Below are positions 40,583 to 52,300 of a DNA stretch of 64,000 nt, piece after piece. Source of the DNA: Dichomitus squalens LYAD-421 SS1 (lineage: Eukaryota; Basidiomycota; Agaricomycetes; Polyporales; Polyporaceae). The translations under genes were made by a program, and so were the position numbers. Every line of letters begins with the position of its first letter. Position 1 is the stretch's first letter. The DNA is taken from positions 480,287 to 544,286 of the forward strand of contig NW_006766895.1 in NCBI RefSeq assembly GCF_000275845.1, written 5' to 3'. The notes below the pieces were generated by a model that worked only from the letters and a program-made list of their open reading frames with translations, ran no database searches and was not told the origin of the DNA.

Positions 40583-42442
40583 CTATCCTGTGGACCCTCG
40601 GCCGTGAGACAGAGCGCACTCGTTCATTACAGCGATCTCAGGGAGGAACATCCCCAGAGTGTCGCGCAGTCGCTGTTCAAACGAATGAAGCTCCCGTGGC
40701 TGCAGCACGGCTTCATAAATGCCACAGGACCCCCCGAAGGCGACAGAAAGCTTCTGAATCGGACCGCAGTGACCCGCCCTCTCGGTGAGACAGGTTCGGA
40801 GCATGCCACAAAGCGAGTCCTGCGAAGCCGTCATTCCACGATCGTCATCAACACCGCCTTCCCTGCTTTCGACCACTGCAGCGTCTGACGGCATGAGCTG
40901 AGTGGCCAATCCCGACCCCACACTGACGTCGTAAGGGAGCGTCCATGCGACTGTCAGGTGCGTCAGGTTCGGGCAAAGGAACTCGCCATTTGTCTGAGGC
41001 TTCCCTAGGAGAGGCACCACGTCCCTCGTAGTCGTGCTTGCGACACAGGTAAGATGCCGGAGCCGCGGTAGGCGGGGTATAAGAGTCGTCCAGTACTCCT
41101 TTGCATGACCCCATGTGCCCTCAGCGGTCAACGAAGTGAGCCCGCCGGCTGGCGCCAGCGCGTTCACGAGCTCGCTCGTAAAGGTGGAGACGATGTCGAG
41201 GCGACGTGCTGCCATAGAAAGCGTGACGGACACGGGGCGAACGCCGTCGCCATGTGTTTCCCAGCGAGCGGACCCGTCGAACGGCCAGACGCAAAGGGAG
41301 AGGCTCATCTCGGCACGTTGTGCATGAGATGCGTTGTTGATGCCGGGAGGGACTGGGACCATCATCGGCCCTCGAGTGAACTTGTAGGCGGGCTCGAGCA
41401 CAAGCGAAGTCGTCGAAGGAAAGTCCAGGTGGCGTAGAAACATGTTGATATGGGCAGACATGTCCTGTATCTCGAGGTGGCGGAGCAGTGGGAGGCGAAC
41501 AATCCTCGTCAACTCTGGTGCCGGTTCATTAAAGAAGCCTCGACCGCCATACTCCGATAAGCTGAAGGCGGTGCAGAGGGTCTCCAGGTTTGGGAAGTTC
41601 GCCAGAGCATCGTGGATAGAGCGCATAGAGGAGACAAAGTTGGATGTGGTGGGCAAAGAATGGACCGTCGCAAACTTGAGTTTTAGGTGGCGCAGCGACG
41701 TATGCGGGGCGAGCGGAGGATAGAAATGCGAACGCTCGAGCTGGAGGCTGTGAAGACTGGGGTAATGGGGAAAAGTCAAGGTCAAGGTAGGTCTGTTGCC
41801 GATCTGGTAACATTTGCGGATAGAAAGGTGTCTCAGACGGGGCATATGCCGCTGCAGGAGTCGTGTGACGTTCTCAAGTTCCAATACATGGAACGCCAAC
41901 GCCAGAGAGGAGATACGATCAGCATATATTGTCAAAGTACTGACTGTCAGAGCGTTGCAGTGATCGAGGGAGAGAGTAAGGCTCTGAGGTGCCGATCGCG
42001 CAAGCTCCACGTTGAAACGATCCATGTGCCACAGGGGAGACCATGAAGATGCAGTGAGCGGAAAGCTCAAGAGATTAGCCCAGAACTGAGGTGTCTTGAC
42101 GATCAGGTTACGCCAATACCTACAGACACGTAAGACGCGCAAGCTACGGCGGTGCGTCATGGCAGGGTGGATGTATGCGAAGATCTCCATGAGTAGCTCG
42201 GGAGGAAGGTATCGGTGTATCGGCGCGGCACTGTTGTACTCGTGGCGAAGCCCGCGTATCTTGCTCTTGATTTCGCAGACCGCATCGTAAGCAGCCGGAG
42301 CGAGATGTTTACGGATGAAGAATATATGGGTCTGATACTCGGCGGTTCTGGACAGGCACCATTCTTGAATTTCGTCGGGCGGGAGCTGTTTGTATGCGCT
42401 GTTATCCTGGGAAAAACTCCATGCATTCACATCGTACGGCAT
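40583..42442 (-). CDS. F-box/LRR-like protein
   Basis: Single exon, 619 residues from ATG 42442 (a splice-acceptor-like TTCAG precedes it, so a short upstream exon is possible; the GTG further up is not a start). The N-terminal PPDEIQEWCLSRTAEYQTHI matches the arrangement before the F-box in the 27.5-kb gene. The F-box is YLPPELLMEIFAYIHP...LRVCRYWRNLIVKTPQFWANLL. LRR-like repeats follow (LRHLSIRKC, LHSLQLERS, LRHLKLKF, LRHLEIQD). It is an older, diverged member of the same local family as the 27.5-kb gene and its pseudogene. Substrate adaptor of an SCF ubiquitin ligase by family; target unknown. Confidence 0.82.
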   Translation of the reverse strand: MPYDVNAWSFSQDNSAYKQLPPDEIQEWCLSRTAEYQTHIFFIRKHLAPAAYDAVCEIKSKIRGLRHEYNSAAPIHRYLPPELLMEIFAYIHPAMTHRRSLRVLRVCRYWRNLIVKTPQFWANLLSFPLTASSWSPLWHMDRFNVELARSAPQSLTLSLDHCNALTVSTLTIYADRISSLALAFHVLELENVTRLLQRHMPRLRHLSIRKCYQIGNRPTLTLTFPHYPSLHSLQLERSHFYPPLAPHTSLRHLKLKFATVHSLPTTSNFVSSMRSIHDALANFPNLETLCTAFSLSEYGGRGFFNEPAPELTRIVRLPLLRHLEIQDMSAHINMFLRHLDFPSTTSLVLEPAYKFTRGPMMVPVPPGINNASHAQRAEMSLSLCVWPFDGSARWETHGDGVRPVSVTLSMAARRLDIVSTFTSELVNALAPAGGLTSLTAEGTWGHAKEYWTTLIPRLPRLRHLTCVASTTTRDVVPLLGKPQTNGEFLCPNLTHLTVAWTLPYDVSVGSGLATQLMPSDAAVVESREGGVDDDRGMTASQDSLCGMLRTCLTERAGHCGPIQKLSVAFGGSCGIYEAVLQPRELHSFEQRLRDTLGMFLPEIAVMNECALSHGRGSTG

Positions 42443-43219
42443 ACCTGAAGTGAGGTCAGTGTAAACATCTATACCAGTCGACGCACCAAGGCAGACCAAA
42501 TGAACACGTACTTCCTGCACCCTTGGAATCACGGACCACGCTTACTAGGCTATCTGGAACTGCAGGTAGGTACAAGTCACACAGATGGAAAAGTTCGTCC
42601 ATGCCGTCCAGCAGCGTGTAAGAGAGGGGGGCAAGCAAGTGATAGCAGGTCGAAGAAACCGGCCACGGGCCTGCAGCCGCCACCGAATCAACTCGGAATA
42701 GCGCGCCGCACGGCCGGCCCGAAAATTAGCTCTGTAGGCGCCTTCGTGTGGGAGCTTAATGTACCCGATTCGCACCTCTTTTTTTTTTCCTCAAGCATTT
42801 GTATCCCGCGTACATAGTACAGGTGCGGCAGTATTTACCAGAAAGCCTCGCTGGATACCAGCGTCGTGTCGTTTCCCACCTAAGGGACCTGTTCAGTGAC
42901 TTCTGGCCACACGGGTTGGGGGCGAGGGCAAAGCAGTGCTTCGCCCATGAGTTAGTGGGATTTCGAGGCCCCAATTCGCACCTCACAATTCACAATTCCC
43001 AATGATCACCGGTTCACCATTGAATATTGACAGCTAACATGCGATAGCATATACACAATATGGACAAGCGGTGTACTATTGCGAGATCAACAGCGCGACA
43101 ACAGGGTGTCATCTTACGAACAATCTAGAGCGATCGTCGATGAGGCAATTCAAAGAGGTCTCAGAGGAGAACGGAATTCAGCACTACAGTCAAGATACAC
43201 GTAATGAACTTGGTCGTGA
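42443..43219. other. Intergenic between F-box gene and aspartic protease
   Basis: No gene. It carries a T9 run near 42780 and the upstream region of the F-box gene. A short frame at 42456-42599 on the minus strand might be a 5' exon, but its splice phase does not fit. Confidence 0.4.
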
Positions 43220-45136
43220 TCACGGAGGAATCACGTCGTTCCGGACCTGCCACGAACTTTGAGTCTCTTCCGGGACCATATCCGCCGATGGCGACATGCT
43301 CTGCATTTGGAGGGGTGTAGCGTCCGGCGCGGCTTGAGATGTTGCTGAAATTGTGATCAATGCTTGAGATCATAATCTGGAAGTATAAGATAACGATGAG
43401 CATACCGGGGAAGATTCCACCGCGAAATAGTGCGGCGGAGACGGCTTCTTCGAGCTCAGCACCAGCGTTTGAGGGCACTGTAGACCTCAGTCCGACACGT
43501 GGGGGATCGACAGAAGGACGCGTCATGTTCCCATAGTAGAACGCGACCAGCGTTCTATTGATTGTGAGTAGGCTCGGTTTTCCTTCATACGGCTGAAACA
43601 AATGGCTCACGACTTCAGGAACGGGTCACCGAGGCTCCAGCTGTACGAGAAACCATCGCTGCTAGGAGGGTCGGTTGACACCAGAGCTGGCCTACATCGC
43701 GCGTGTAAAGCTGGATAACCACTATTATGGTGAGATTTCCTTGGATGTGCAAAGTCGCGCGGGTCGACAGGGAAGCGGATGCCCCCAATCTCGAACGACA
43801 GAGTATGCGGTATCGAACAGTCGAACGTGTTGCCAAGGATGGAGATGATTTGTTCAACAACGTCTTGCGGACCGCGGATCAACGAGTTGCCCTAGAGGGA
43901 TCATCAGGACGGTGTGCCAAGTAGACTCGCCACAGCGGGACGTACTGTGTCAATTAAGGCCGAAAGCGAGATCGAGGCTGGAGATAACATCGAACGAGGT
44001 AGCTTCGTGCCGTCCAAGTACACGTCATCCACAGGGATCTCCCATACCAGTGGATAGACCTCGTTAGGCGCGTCTGGAGGTGGAGGTAGACCTCCTTGAC
44101 TCGGCGAATAGCTGCGGACCGGCACCCAAGTCAGATCCTCATCTGTCAAGCCGAAAGGAAGACCGCCCAGAGAGAGTGTGCCAGTGGTTTCGCTAAGGGA
44201 GAACGTGTCGCGCTGTAGACTAGTCACCACGAGGGGACGGGAGAGAATTTCCCAAGTCACGAGCCGAGTGAAAAAAGAGCCGAGGGTAGAGAACGAATCT
44301 GCAGGAGATGCAAAGGATTGCTGTGTTGTAACTCGACTTTTTTGACTACCAGAGGTGTGATCAGCGCGCCCTGTCGAGTCCGCGGACGATGAGCTGTGGT
44401 CCTGGCGAGCGGGGCTGTCTTCAGGAACGGCTACCCAGCGCTTGTATATAGGAGGGATGACCCTAGTCGTGTTGGACGAGAGAAGCTGGCGCCATATGAC
44501 ACTGATAGGAGGGAACCCCAGACCAAGTATTCCAGAAGACCCAGTTTGCAGTACGGTAGTGTTTGTGTCGACGATAGCAGCAAAGTATTGATCTGGTATA
44601 GACATTCCAGCTACGCCGACAGTAGCTGTACCTATGGGCCCAGTGGCATGAGTCCCGGTACGCGAGTCACCATAGAGCAATTGTACGTCTTGACCAGCCG
44701 GAGTGAGGTCGGCGTGCGGATAGAGCGGAACATTGGCTTGTACGCAGCTGTCGCCACACTGGTCCGTGACAACCCAAAGGTCAGCGGAGCCGGTATCTGT
44801 GCTGAGCGATTGGAGACGGATGCAATAGGGGATACAGGCGACATACCAAGCAAGAGAGGCACGAAGGTTTCCCCGACTTGCACCAAGACATTGTAAGTGC
44901 TAGTGGGTGTTATGGACGCTACCCTGCGCATACACATGAGTACTCACATATCCAAAACGTCTCCGAGGCCGACACGAGAGGCTTGTCCACTCCTTTTCTT
45001 AGAGCGTTGGGCATTGCCGACGGATAGGCAGATGTAAGACATGTCCTCCGGTTTCTTCGGTATTGGGACGAGACAACGAAGTCGACGCTAAGAGCCATAG
45101 CGCTAGCAAGGATAGAATTGAGAGAGAACGAGCCAT
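43220..45136 (-). CDS. Pepsin-like aspartic protease (A1), apparent frameshift near N-terminus
   Basis: Six exons: 45136-44948, 44899-44847, 44796-43946, 43891-43611, 43554-43406, 43344-43220. Both catalytic motifs are present: DTGSADLWV (Asp about 81) and LIDTGNSLIRGP (Asp about 363). A typical flap-region sequence YGDSRTGTHATGPIGTATV and the C-terminal SYSWSLGDPFLK and YYGNMTRPSVDPPRVG blocks are also present. A signal peptide (MARSLSILSLLALWLLA) predicts secretion or surface location. Exon 1 as given carries one base too many: the frame from the ATG runs into TAA in the propeptide, around 45015-45030, while the downstream frame fits the family. Either a real frameshift, a sequencing error, or a 41-nt mini-intron could explain it. 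The last intron was chosen because it gives the GIFPATSQAAPDA-type tail usual in this family; without it a hydrophobic tail ends at 43161. Confidence 0.75.
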
Positions 45137-45285
45137 ATGCACAGCTCTAGTGTAGTGTCCAGAAGTTTATATGAGGTGGAAGTGGGAAGAACAGTGATCA
45201 CCAGCCACGAACCCAACGCGCATGTACCGCTTGATGCAAGATCCTGTACAAACTGATATTTACGCCCGAAGGTCAATAACACATA

Positions 45286-45388
45286 TGCCCCATGGCTGAG
45301 TTGGTTACAGCGTCCGACTGTTACTTACGACTTGTTTCCCGAGTCGGGGTCAATCGGAAGGTCGTGAGTTCGAGCCTCACTGGGGCAG
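45286..45388 (+). tRNA. tRNA-Asn (GTT) with a 29-nt intron
   Basis: The cloverleaf folds without mismatch. Acceptor TGCCCCA/TGGGGCA, D-stem GCTG/CAGC, anticodon stem TCCGA/TCGGA, loop CTGTTAA, T-stem GTGAG/CTCAC with TTCGAGC, discriminator G. Anticodon GTT is at 45320-45322. The intron 45324-45352 lies at the canonical position between bases 37 and 38. The closeness of the anticodon region to the yeast tRNA-Asn supports the identity. It is the only RNA gene seen in the window. Confidence 0.95.
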
Positions 45389-45392
45389 TCTC

Positions 45393-45397
45393 TTTTT
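45393..45397 (+). terminator. RNA polymerase III terminator of tRNA-Asn
   Basis: A run of five T residues starts 5 nt after the discriminator base, as expected for Pol III termination. Confidence 0.85.
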
Positions 45398-45868
45398 GCC
45401 TGTGCTGGTATGTTGTGTCGAGCACAGTCCTTTGACTCCGCACCCCAGAGCTGATTTGATGACGAAACATTTCCAGGGCAAATTGCAGCACTGGAATATG
45501 GCTATATCTTAGCTGTACAAGAGGTCTGGCAGCGCATGTCACTCATGTACCGGAGTCCCAACCTCATCTATCGGTTGGTGATTAGGTATGCATTGAAGGT
45601 CCCGGTGGCATACCACAGAAAGCAAGGTGATCCAAGTGTGCTATCATATCTTGCTTTCCACCCAACCCATCTGTTCACTAGGAAGCTACATCGATTGGGG
45701 TCGCGTAATTAGGCGGCTTAACATAGTATTCAACAAGTTCGACATATGGTAACGGAGGACAAGGCTACACACAACAAAATCTGAGATGTCGTTACAAGAT
45801 ACATAGAGGACATCAATAATCGCAGTTCAGAAGCCGACGAACGAAGATTCGTCAATATAATAGTTGCT

Positions 45869-48269
45869 TCAGAAGATAAACTTCAAGGTCGTGTCCTAGT
45901 GGATTGCGTGTTAAGGCAACGAAAATGAGCACATTGACCGTTGACGTACAATGCGATGGGAGCTGGATAGCTGAGGCTTCTGGCTGTAATTCTTCTTCAG
46001 GATAGTCCGGACAGAGCGCAACAGCTCCTGGTATGTCTGGCTCGGGTTTTGCTCTGAGCGTACAGGCCGTGACTGTCAATCAAAGCTGGAAGAGCACCGA
46101 GAAGCGACGACTTACTCAACGAAGCCATGAACGCCTGCATGACATCGTAGAAGTTCATTGTCAGATGATTCATCGACAAGGATCATAAGGCCAGAAAAAC
46201 ACACATAGCTCATGGCACCCGTAGCGACACCTGCCTCCCAAGTGTCCGCGCTGGTTTGCGAGTCCTTGCATCCGCTCCATGTGATCTGCGCGCGCTATCA
46301 TTAACACACTCACAATAGCGAGGGTACTGTCGATGTAGACACATACGACGTCAGCCGGAGTGGACTTTGCGTCGAACCACCTCTTGGTCACTTGACTTCC
46401 CTTCACGCGCCCGTCGGACGAGTACTGCGCGCGCATGTGCATGAGATCCGAAGAAATCCTCCTGTGTGAGGAGAGCGTACCAAGTAAGGAAGATCTGTTG
46501 CATCGCTTGAGTTTCATGTGTCCTGGCAAACCACAAATGCACTCACCAAGCACAGATCCGGAGTGGCATGACTGCAGGTAAAAGGTAAGCATCGGAACGC
46601 CAAGGGCAAGGTCATCCTACATACGTCAAAAAGCGCCTGTTGGTCATGGAACATCAGCGTCGGAACTTACGTCAAGACATTATGCGCCAGGCTCACCGTC
46701 AATCGGCATCCAGGCGGCAGTTTCTTCACCATAATGGTATGCATCAACTGTCAAGATAAGCGTCAGAAGACGCAATAACAGTCACGATGGGATGGCGGGC
46801 GTACATCATCGGAAATGTATCCTGCTTTCTTGAAGTCTAGAGGGAAGATGACTGGTCGCGTTGCTGGGTGAGATAAGCTGGCCACATGGACAAGCAGACG
46901 TTACTGACTTTCATCGTAGCCGTCGACTTCATCACCGTCTTTGTCCTTCACTTGACCACCATGTCCTGAGTCTAGCTCCAAGATGAGACGTGTATGAGAC
47001 GGCATGCTCGGAGAAGAAACCTACAGTGGAAGAAGAGAGAATCGTGAGGATGCGCGCCCGTGACGAGCCAATGCATTGCATCGAGTATGTTCAACTTTGT
47101 CGGACGCCGGCGAGGGTCCGTGGCATCGTCCGTCAGCATGACGATGTCGTCAGGCTTGTAACCATGACCTGTGAAGCCACTATTAGGAGGAGACGTGTCG
47201 ACCGGAGGACGCTCAAGGACGAACGAAGAAGGAAACGCTCCACGTTCCGCGCGTCATTCACACAGCCATGTAGCTCGTTAGGTAGGCCCGCGTAGTTGAT
47301 GCCAATCTAGAAGACTCCTAAGTCAGTCACCTTGTCTCCTGGGAATCATTGTCTAGAGCCGTACACAGAGCGCCTTCCTCTTCCCCGTACACTTCGAGTA
47401 TTGGAAGGTGTGCTCTCTCCCTGGCCCCGAGGACGACATCGGCAGCAGATGCTGGACAGGATCTGCATGTGGTCGATGCGGTTCTGTGGCAACCAAATCC
47501 GCTCAATCAACTACTGCACCCGCATGATCGAGAGATCTCACGGCTTACTGCTAGACGTCTTCTGAGGCTTGGAGCTCTGATGCACCACGACGGCTGCGGG
47601 ACTACTACTGTGATGCACAACGACGGCGGGTCTGGCAGGTTGGCTGTGGCTATGACTATGCGAATGCGAGTGGTGCCGATGGCTGCTATAGTGGGTGTGA
47701 ACTGTATAGCCGGATGAGCCATACCCAGGCCCGCGCGGCATGCTCACTGGCTCGCGCGGCACTGGAGCGGGACCATTTGGGACAACCCAGGGCCTGGATG
47801 ACCCAACATTACTATACGGCGTGTATGGAACGCAGATTATGCACGTACCCCGGGTCGTTGGAACGCCTATCCGTTGAGAAAATATCAGCGCAATATAGAG
47901 AAAGTGAGGCCACGGAACATACGTTACAGAACCGAAGGTTCCGGCATAGCTTGCGGCGGTGTCAGACACAGCAGAACCAATTGGCATGAAAGGCGCCGGT
48001 GCAGGCGCGGATGAAGGGAAGCCGTAGCCACTTGGGCTAACCCAGAAATACGGTGCGCACATAAGTACAAGCTGATGGCAAGTTGCGCGTAGGGGGGTAG
48101 ACTCACGCAGAAGGGAACCTATATAAGACAGCGGTCAGCCGAAGAGGGGCCGTCAGAATGCAGAGAACACCTACGGGGGCGCTGGGGACAACCCGCGCGA
48201 CCTCTGTTGATGGACTGGGTAGGGAAGGGAGCTCTGCCCGTTAGCTGCACTTCCACTGAAATCCCACAT
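45869..48269 (-). CDS. MCA1: Type I metacaspase
   Basis: Nineteen exons, transcript order: 48269-48175, 48118-48107, 48036-47923, 47866-47849, 47811-47549, 47483-47365, 47306-47225, 47168-47025, 46971-46909, 46851-46805, 46747-46697, 46636-46625, 46571-46547, 46494-46481, 46424-46347, 46285-46205, 46134-46116, 46053-45950, 45895-45869. All phases agree, giving 455 residues. It is a Ca2+-dependent Arg/Lys-specific cysteine protease linked to proteostasis and programmed cell death. The N-terminal 180 residues are Pro/Gly/Ser-rich and include an alternating His-Ser run. The p20 region has KALCIGINY, the catalytic His in HYSGHGG (about 285), DGDEVDGYDE and the catalytic Cys in ALFDSCHSGSVL (about 342). 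The C-terminus ends HRIDTTLKFIF. Four exons are 18 nt or shorter; ALFD is encoded by a 12-nt exon. The N-terminal exon borders before 47811 are less certain than the core. Confidence 0.9.
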
Positions 48270-49328
48270 CATCTTGACTGGGGTGGCTTCGGTTTACGTC
48301 TTTAGGATAATATGCTGCGGAGCGACACGGAGACGTGGAGCGGACGAGAGAGGATATGGTATGCAGTGCCGAGGCAAAAGATGGCAGGAAGCTTATAAGG
48401 CGGCATGCGGCGCTACCGCAGAAACAGCGGGTGTGTGAGTAACGTCGACTCCTTGGCACTGGGCAGATATGGAGACGTCAGAACTCAATGCCGAAGTATC
48501 CGGCGCCGGAGTGGGTTCCTGGGCGGTGACTCGCCCCGACATTGGCTCGCGTCTCGAGACCGCAAGGCTGTCCAGCTAACGGAACCAAGTATGGATAGAA
48601 TCGGACACGTGGGCTTCCTTCAATATTTATGAAGGCAGTAGGACTTACTATTCCGTTACGGAGGAATAGATTCTGGTGAGAAGCTTGCTCATGTTCAGAG
48701 CCGGAGGCGTATGTTCCTTATGGCCTACCAACATTGACGCGGTGGAGATACAAGGCGCGTAAGTGGCGGTCCTGGTTTGACCTCTAGGCGCTCAATGGTC
48801 TCCGTTCGCTTGGTGCGATGAACCGTGCATTATATCTATAATCACATGTAGGATAGCTTCCTATGCAAAGGCCCGGAAACTCTCACCAGAATTTGCCCCT
48901 CTTCTCCATTCAGCATAGGCACTCTCCTAATAAGACACTGTGGACAATGCTACTGATGTCATTATGCATATAAATCACGTTAATGATGTTCTACTTGTAA
49001 ATGTTCCAAGGAATGTGGCCTCCACCCCAGAAAATGGATAGCGAATGAATGGCGGGCTGTAACAACAGTGGGCGAAAGATCGAATCGAAAGCAGCAATAC
49101 AAGCATTCATAAATAAAGCGAAGATGAACAATAAAAGAATCCAGCAGTCATATACGCAAACGCAAACGCATCGTGAACCCTATACGACGCACGTCGCCTC
49201 AGAGCTAAATGGCATGGGTGGATCCGGGAGGGCTAGTGGTAGCAACACGTGGACTAATATCACACAACGGGCAGCAACAGCCGCTGAATACGACGAAGAC
49301 TGACCCTACACACCTTCTCAGGCTCTAC
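48270..49328. other. Intergenic 1.06 kb between metacaspase and flippase
   Basis: Upstream region of the metacaspase and downstream region of the flippase. AT-rich sequence near 48950-49000 and 49080-49160. No gene supported. Confidence 0.45.
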
Positions 49329-52300
49329 CTATAGCGCATGGGGGCCCGAGTACGAGTACGTACTACTCCGCCATGACTCCTCTTGCTGGTGTGAGGGTTC
49401 AACGCCGGTAGGGGTGTACGCATCGTAGGCGTAGGCATCGTCTACGCCGGGGTCGTCATGTGCAGTCACGAACGAGTCCTCCGTTGCCATCGGAGTATGA
49501 ATGGCGTACGCGGAGGGAGGTGGATCGCCGGGATGGGCGGCCCACTGTTCTTGTGGTGGCGACCGTACGCGCATTTCGTACTGCTCCGCATGCGATGTTG
49601 CACGCGGTGAGCGCTGCCCAGGGACTTGCAAAGACGCAGAAGGTGGTGGTGATAAGTATGTGGGGGAGGTTGGAGGTTGGTTGTAGGAGACGCTGGAGTG
49701 GGACACCGCTGACATAGGAGGCTCGGTGCCACCGTATTGGCTTCGGGTATAGTGGTATCGGTTCGATTCTGGTAGCGGAGAGGGCGGGGGAATGTTGGAA
49801 GCGGAGTAGTAGGAGAGTCTCTGGAGGGATGGGCTGGCATTATATTGTGCCCGGGCGGACGGAGTCGGTGAAGCTATCGGGGATCGTTTCGACTCGTGTA
49901 AGTCTGGTGCTATCCTCTCGGGTCGAGGAGACTCCCCAGCCATGAGGGGAGCGGTAGGACGAGGAGAACCATCAGACATGGGTGTGCGCGAAGTAGGCGG
50001 TGTGTACGTCAAGGGAGTTCCATATTCGTCGTCCGGCTGGCTGATCTCCGACTCGGACCGAATATGAGGCTGGTGGAACATAGGCGTCTGCTCGAGTTTG
50101 GCTTGCTTCTTGCGATTGCGCCTGTGCTGGATACCCAGACGATCCTTCAGATCACCGAGTACCCACATCTCGCGCACGATATCCTTGTCGAGAGGCCAAT
50201 ACGTGCTCTTGAAGAATTTGACCAAGAAGCGAGGGCCTGCAAGTGCATGAGCGCTGGGCACAATCCACGATATGGCATACTCACCGAGGGCGATGACGAC
50301 GGAAACGAGGACAGCGGTCCAGAAAGTAAGCTCGCCGAACAGGATCACGACCTCATCTATGAAGTCGATACTCTCGAACAAAGAGTAGATAGCGATCCAG
50401 GCCAACATCACTACGGAAGAACCAACGACGATGACCCATGTTATGACGGTCCAGCTAGACATGGGAAGCTTCAGCACACTTGAGCAGAGAGCGCAAGAGA
50501 AAAACTGACTAGTGAGTATTCATCCCCACATAGGTGTTAGCGCATATGATAGCAGCCACGGAGACCGTAGTGCCGAAGTCGGCAAGCGACTCAATCGTCT
50601 TCCCGTTCCATGAGATGGCGAGGCCAAGAGTCCAGGTGAAGTACGGGATGAAGAATACGACAGCGGACTGATAGAGACCATCCAGCATGTACATCCAGAA
50701 CTTGAGTCGAGTGTACTCGAGACCCCGGATACCCCGGATGTACAGTTGAGGGAATGCGAGCGCAGCCTTGGCGTTGAGATCCTGATCGAATGCTGAAACC
50801 AGAAATCAGCCAGGGAGAGGAGTAAAAACGAACGGCCGTCTTACCTCCGAGGGCTATGACTGGCAACGACGTGAACACCAGATTATAGAGCAGTATGAAT
50901 GTATACTGGTAAAGGTACGTCGCGTCGAAACTATTGAAGATCATGAACCAGAACATCGCGAAGGTCCAGATAACGTTCTGCATAGTCTTCAGCACGAAGT
51001 CTCGCTGCTAATCTTCAGAGGCGCTTACCTTGTAGAAGAAGTTAGCATGCATGTCTGCAACGCGCTGGTATGACCAACGGCCGTGAACAAGCAGCAGCTT
51101 CGTCAGGAACCGGAATTGACCGAACGCATAGTCAGCGGACATAGCAGCCTGCGAACCCTCGTGCCCAAGGAGACCACAGCCGATATTCGCCTCCTGAATC
51201 ATCGCAACGTCGTTCGCACCGTCGCCAATCGACAGCGTCATGGCATTCCGACCCTCTTTCACCTAGAAAGACTCCGAGTTAAACAATGTTCACGGACAGG
51301 CACCAGGGATTTCTCATAACGCACCAGGTTGACAACCATCGCCTTCTGCGCGGGGGACACACGACAGCAGACGACAGTTTCACATTGGGTCGACAGCGTG
51401 AGGAAGAGTTGCTTAAGCTCGGGGCTGAGCGCATGACGCAAGGTGTCACCGTCGATGACAACCGCGAAAGCGGCCTGAGCACCGGGGACGAATCCGCGTC
51501 GGTTCAGGCTCAACGACGGCGGGCCCAACACAGAGGCAATCTTGTTCAAACCGCCTTCGATCTGCAGCCGTGCAGCCTCCGAAGTCTCCGCAGACAAGAT
51601 CATGATCTCCATGTCGCTCTTGAGCAGGTTACAGCTGAAACCTATTGAACGACACAATCAGCACCTCAGCAGGTGGACGTTGACCCGGACACCATTCAGA
51701 ACTCACCGATCTCAATGGCCGTCTGCACTTTGTCGCCTAATGGGCGCAAGAAGAACAAAAATCAGCATAATGCCAACCCGATGACTTTCGCCCTGACATA
51801 CCTGTCAAGATCCAGAGCTTTATACCCGCCTGATGGAGCGTCTCAATAGCCTCCGGTACGCCCTCCTGCAGCTTGTCCTCCAACGCCGTCGCCCCGAGGA
51901 TCCTCAGCGAATGCTCGACCAGTTCGTTCGCCTTGTCAATCTCCTCATCTCGATCGGTGATCGAGTTGGTCGCCGCCTCGTACACACGCACCCAATCCAT
52001 ATACTCCTGCTCAGACATCACCCTCGACGCAATACACAGCGTCCGAAGACCCCCGTTGGCGAACGCCTCCATGTCACGGGCCGTCGCGGCCTTCAGTTCC
52101 GGGTCGTGGTCCGCCGCAAGGCGCTGATAGATGACGCTGTCCGCGCCCTTGCAATACAAGACGATCTGGCCTTGGGGGTTGCGCACGATGACGCTCATCC
52201 GCTTCCGCGTTGAGTTGAACTCGAGTAGTTGGAGAGGAATATAGCGCTCCGGTTGGCCCATGACCTCGATGTCGATCGCGTCCTTGGCCTTGTGCACGAA

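Larger units (their letters stand above)
45137..45868. other. Intergenic region with a tRNA gene
   Basis: Apart from the tRNA-Asn and its terminator (45286-45397), no feature is visible. It separates two minus-strand genes. Confidence 0.45.

Noticed and set aside
42456..42683. Extra 5' exon for the 40.6-kb F-box gene
   Set aside because: The candidate donor leaves the wrong phase for the acceptor before 42442; the first in-frame ATG was used instead.
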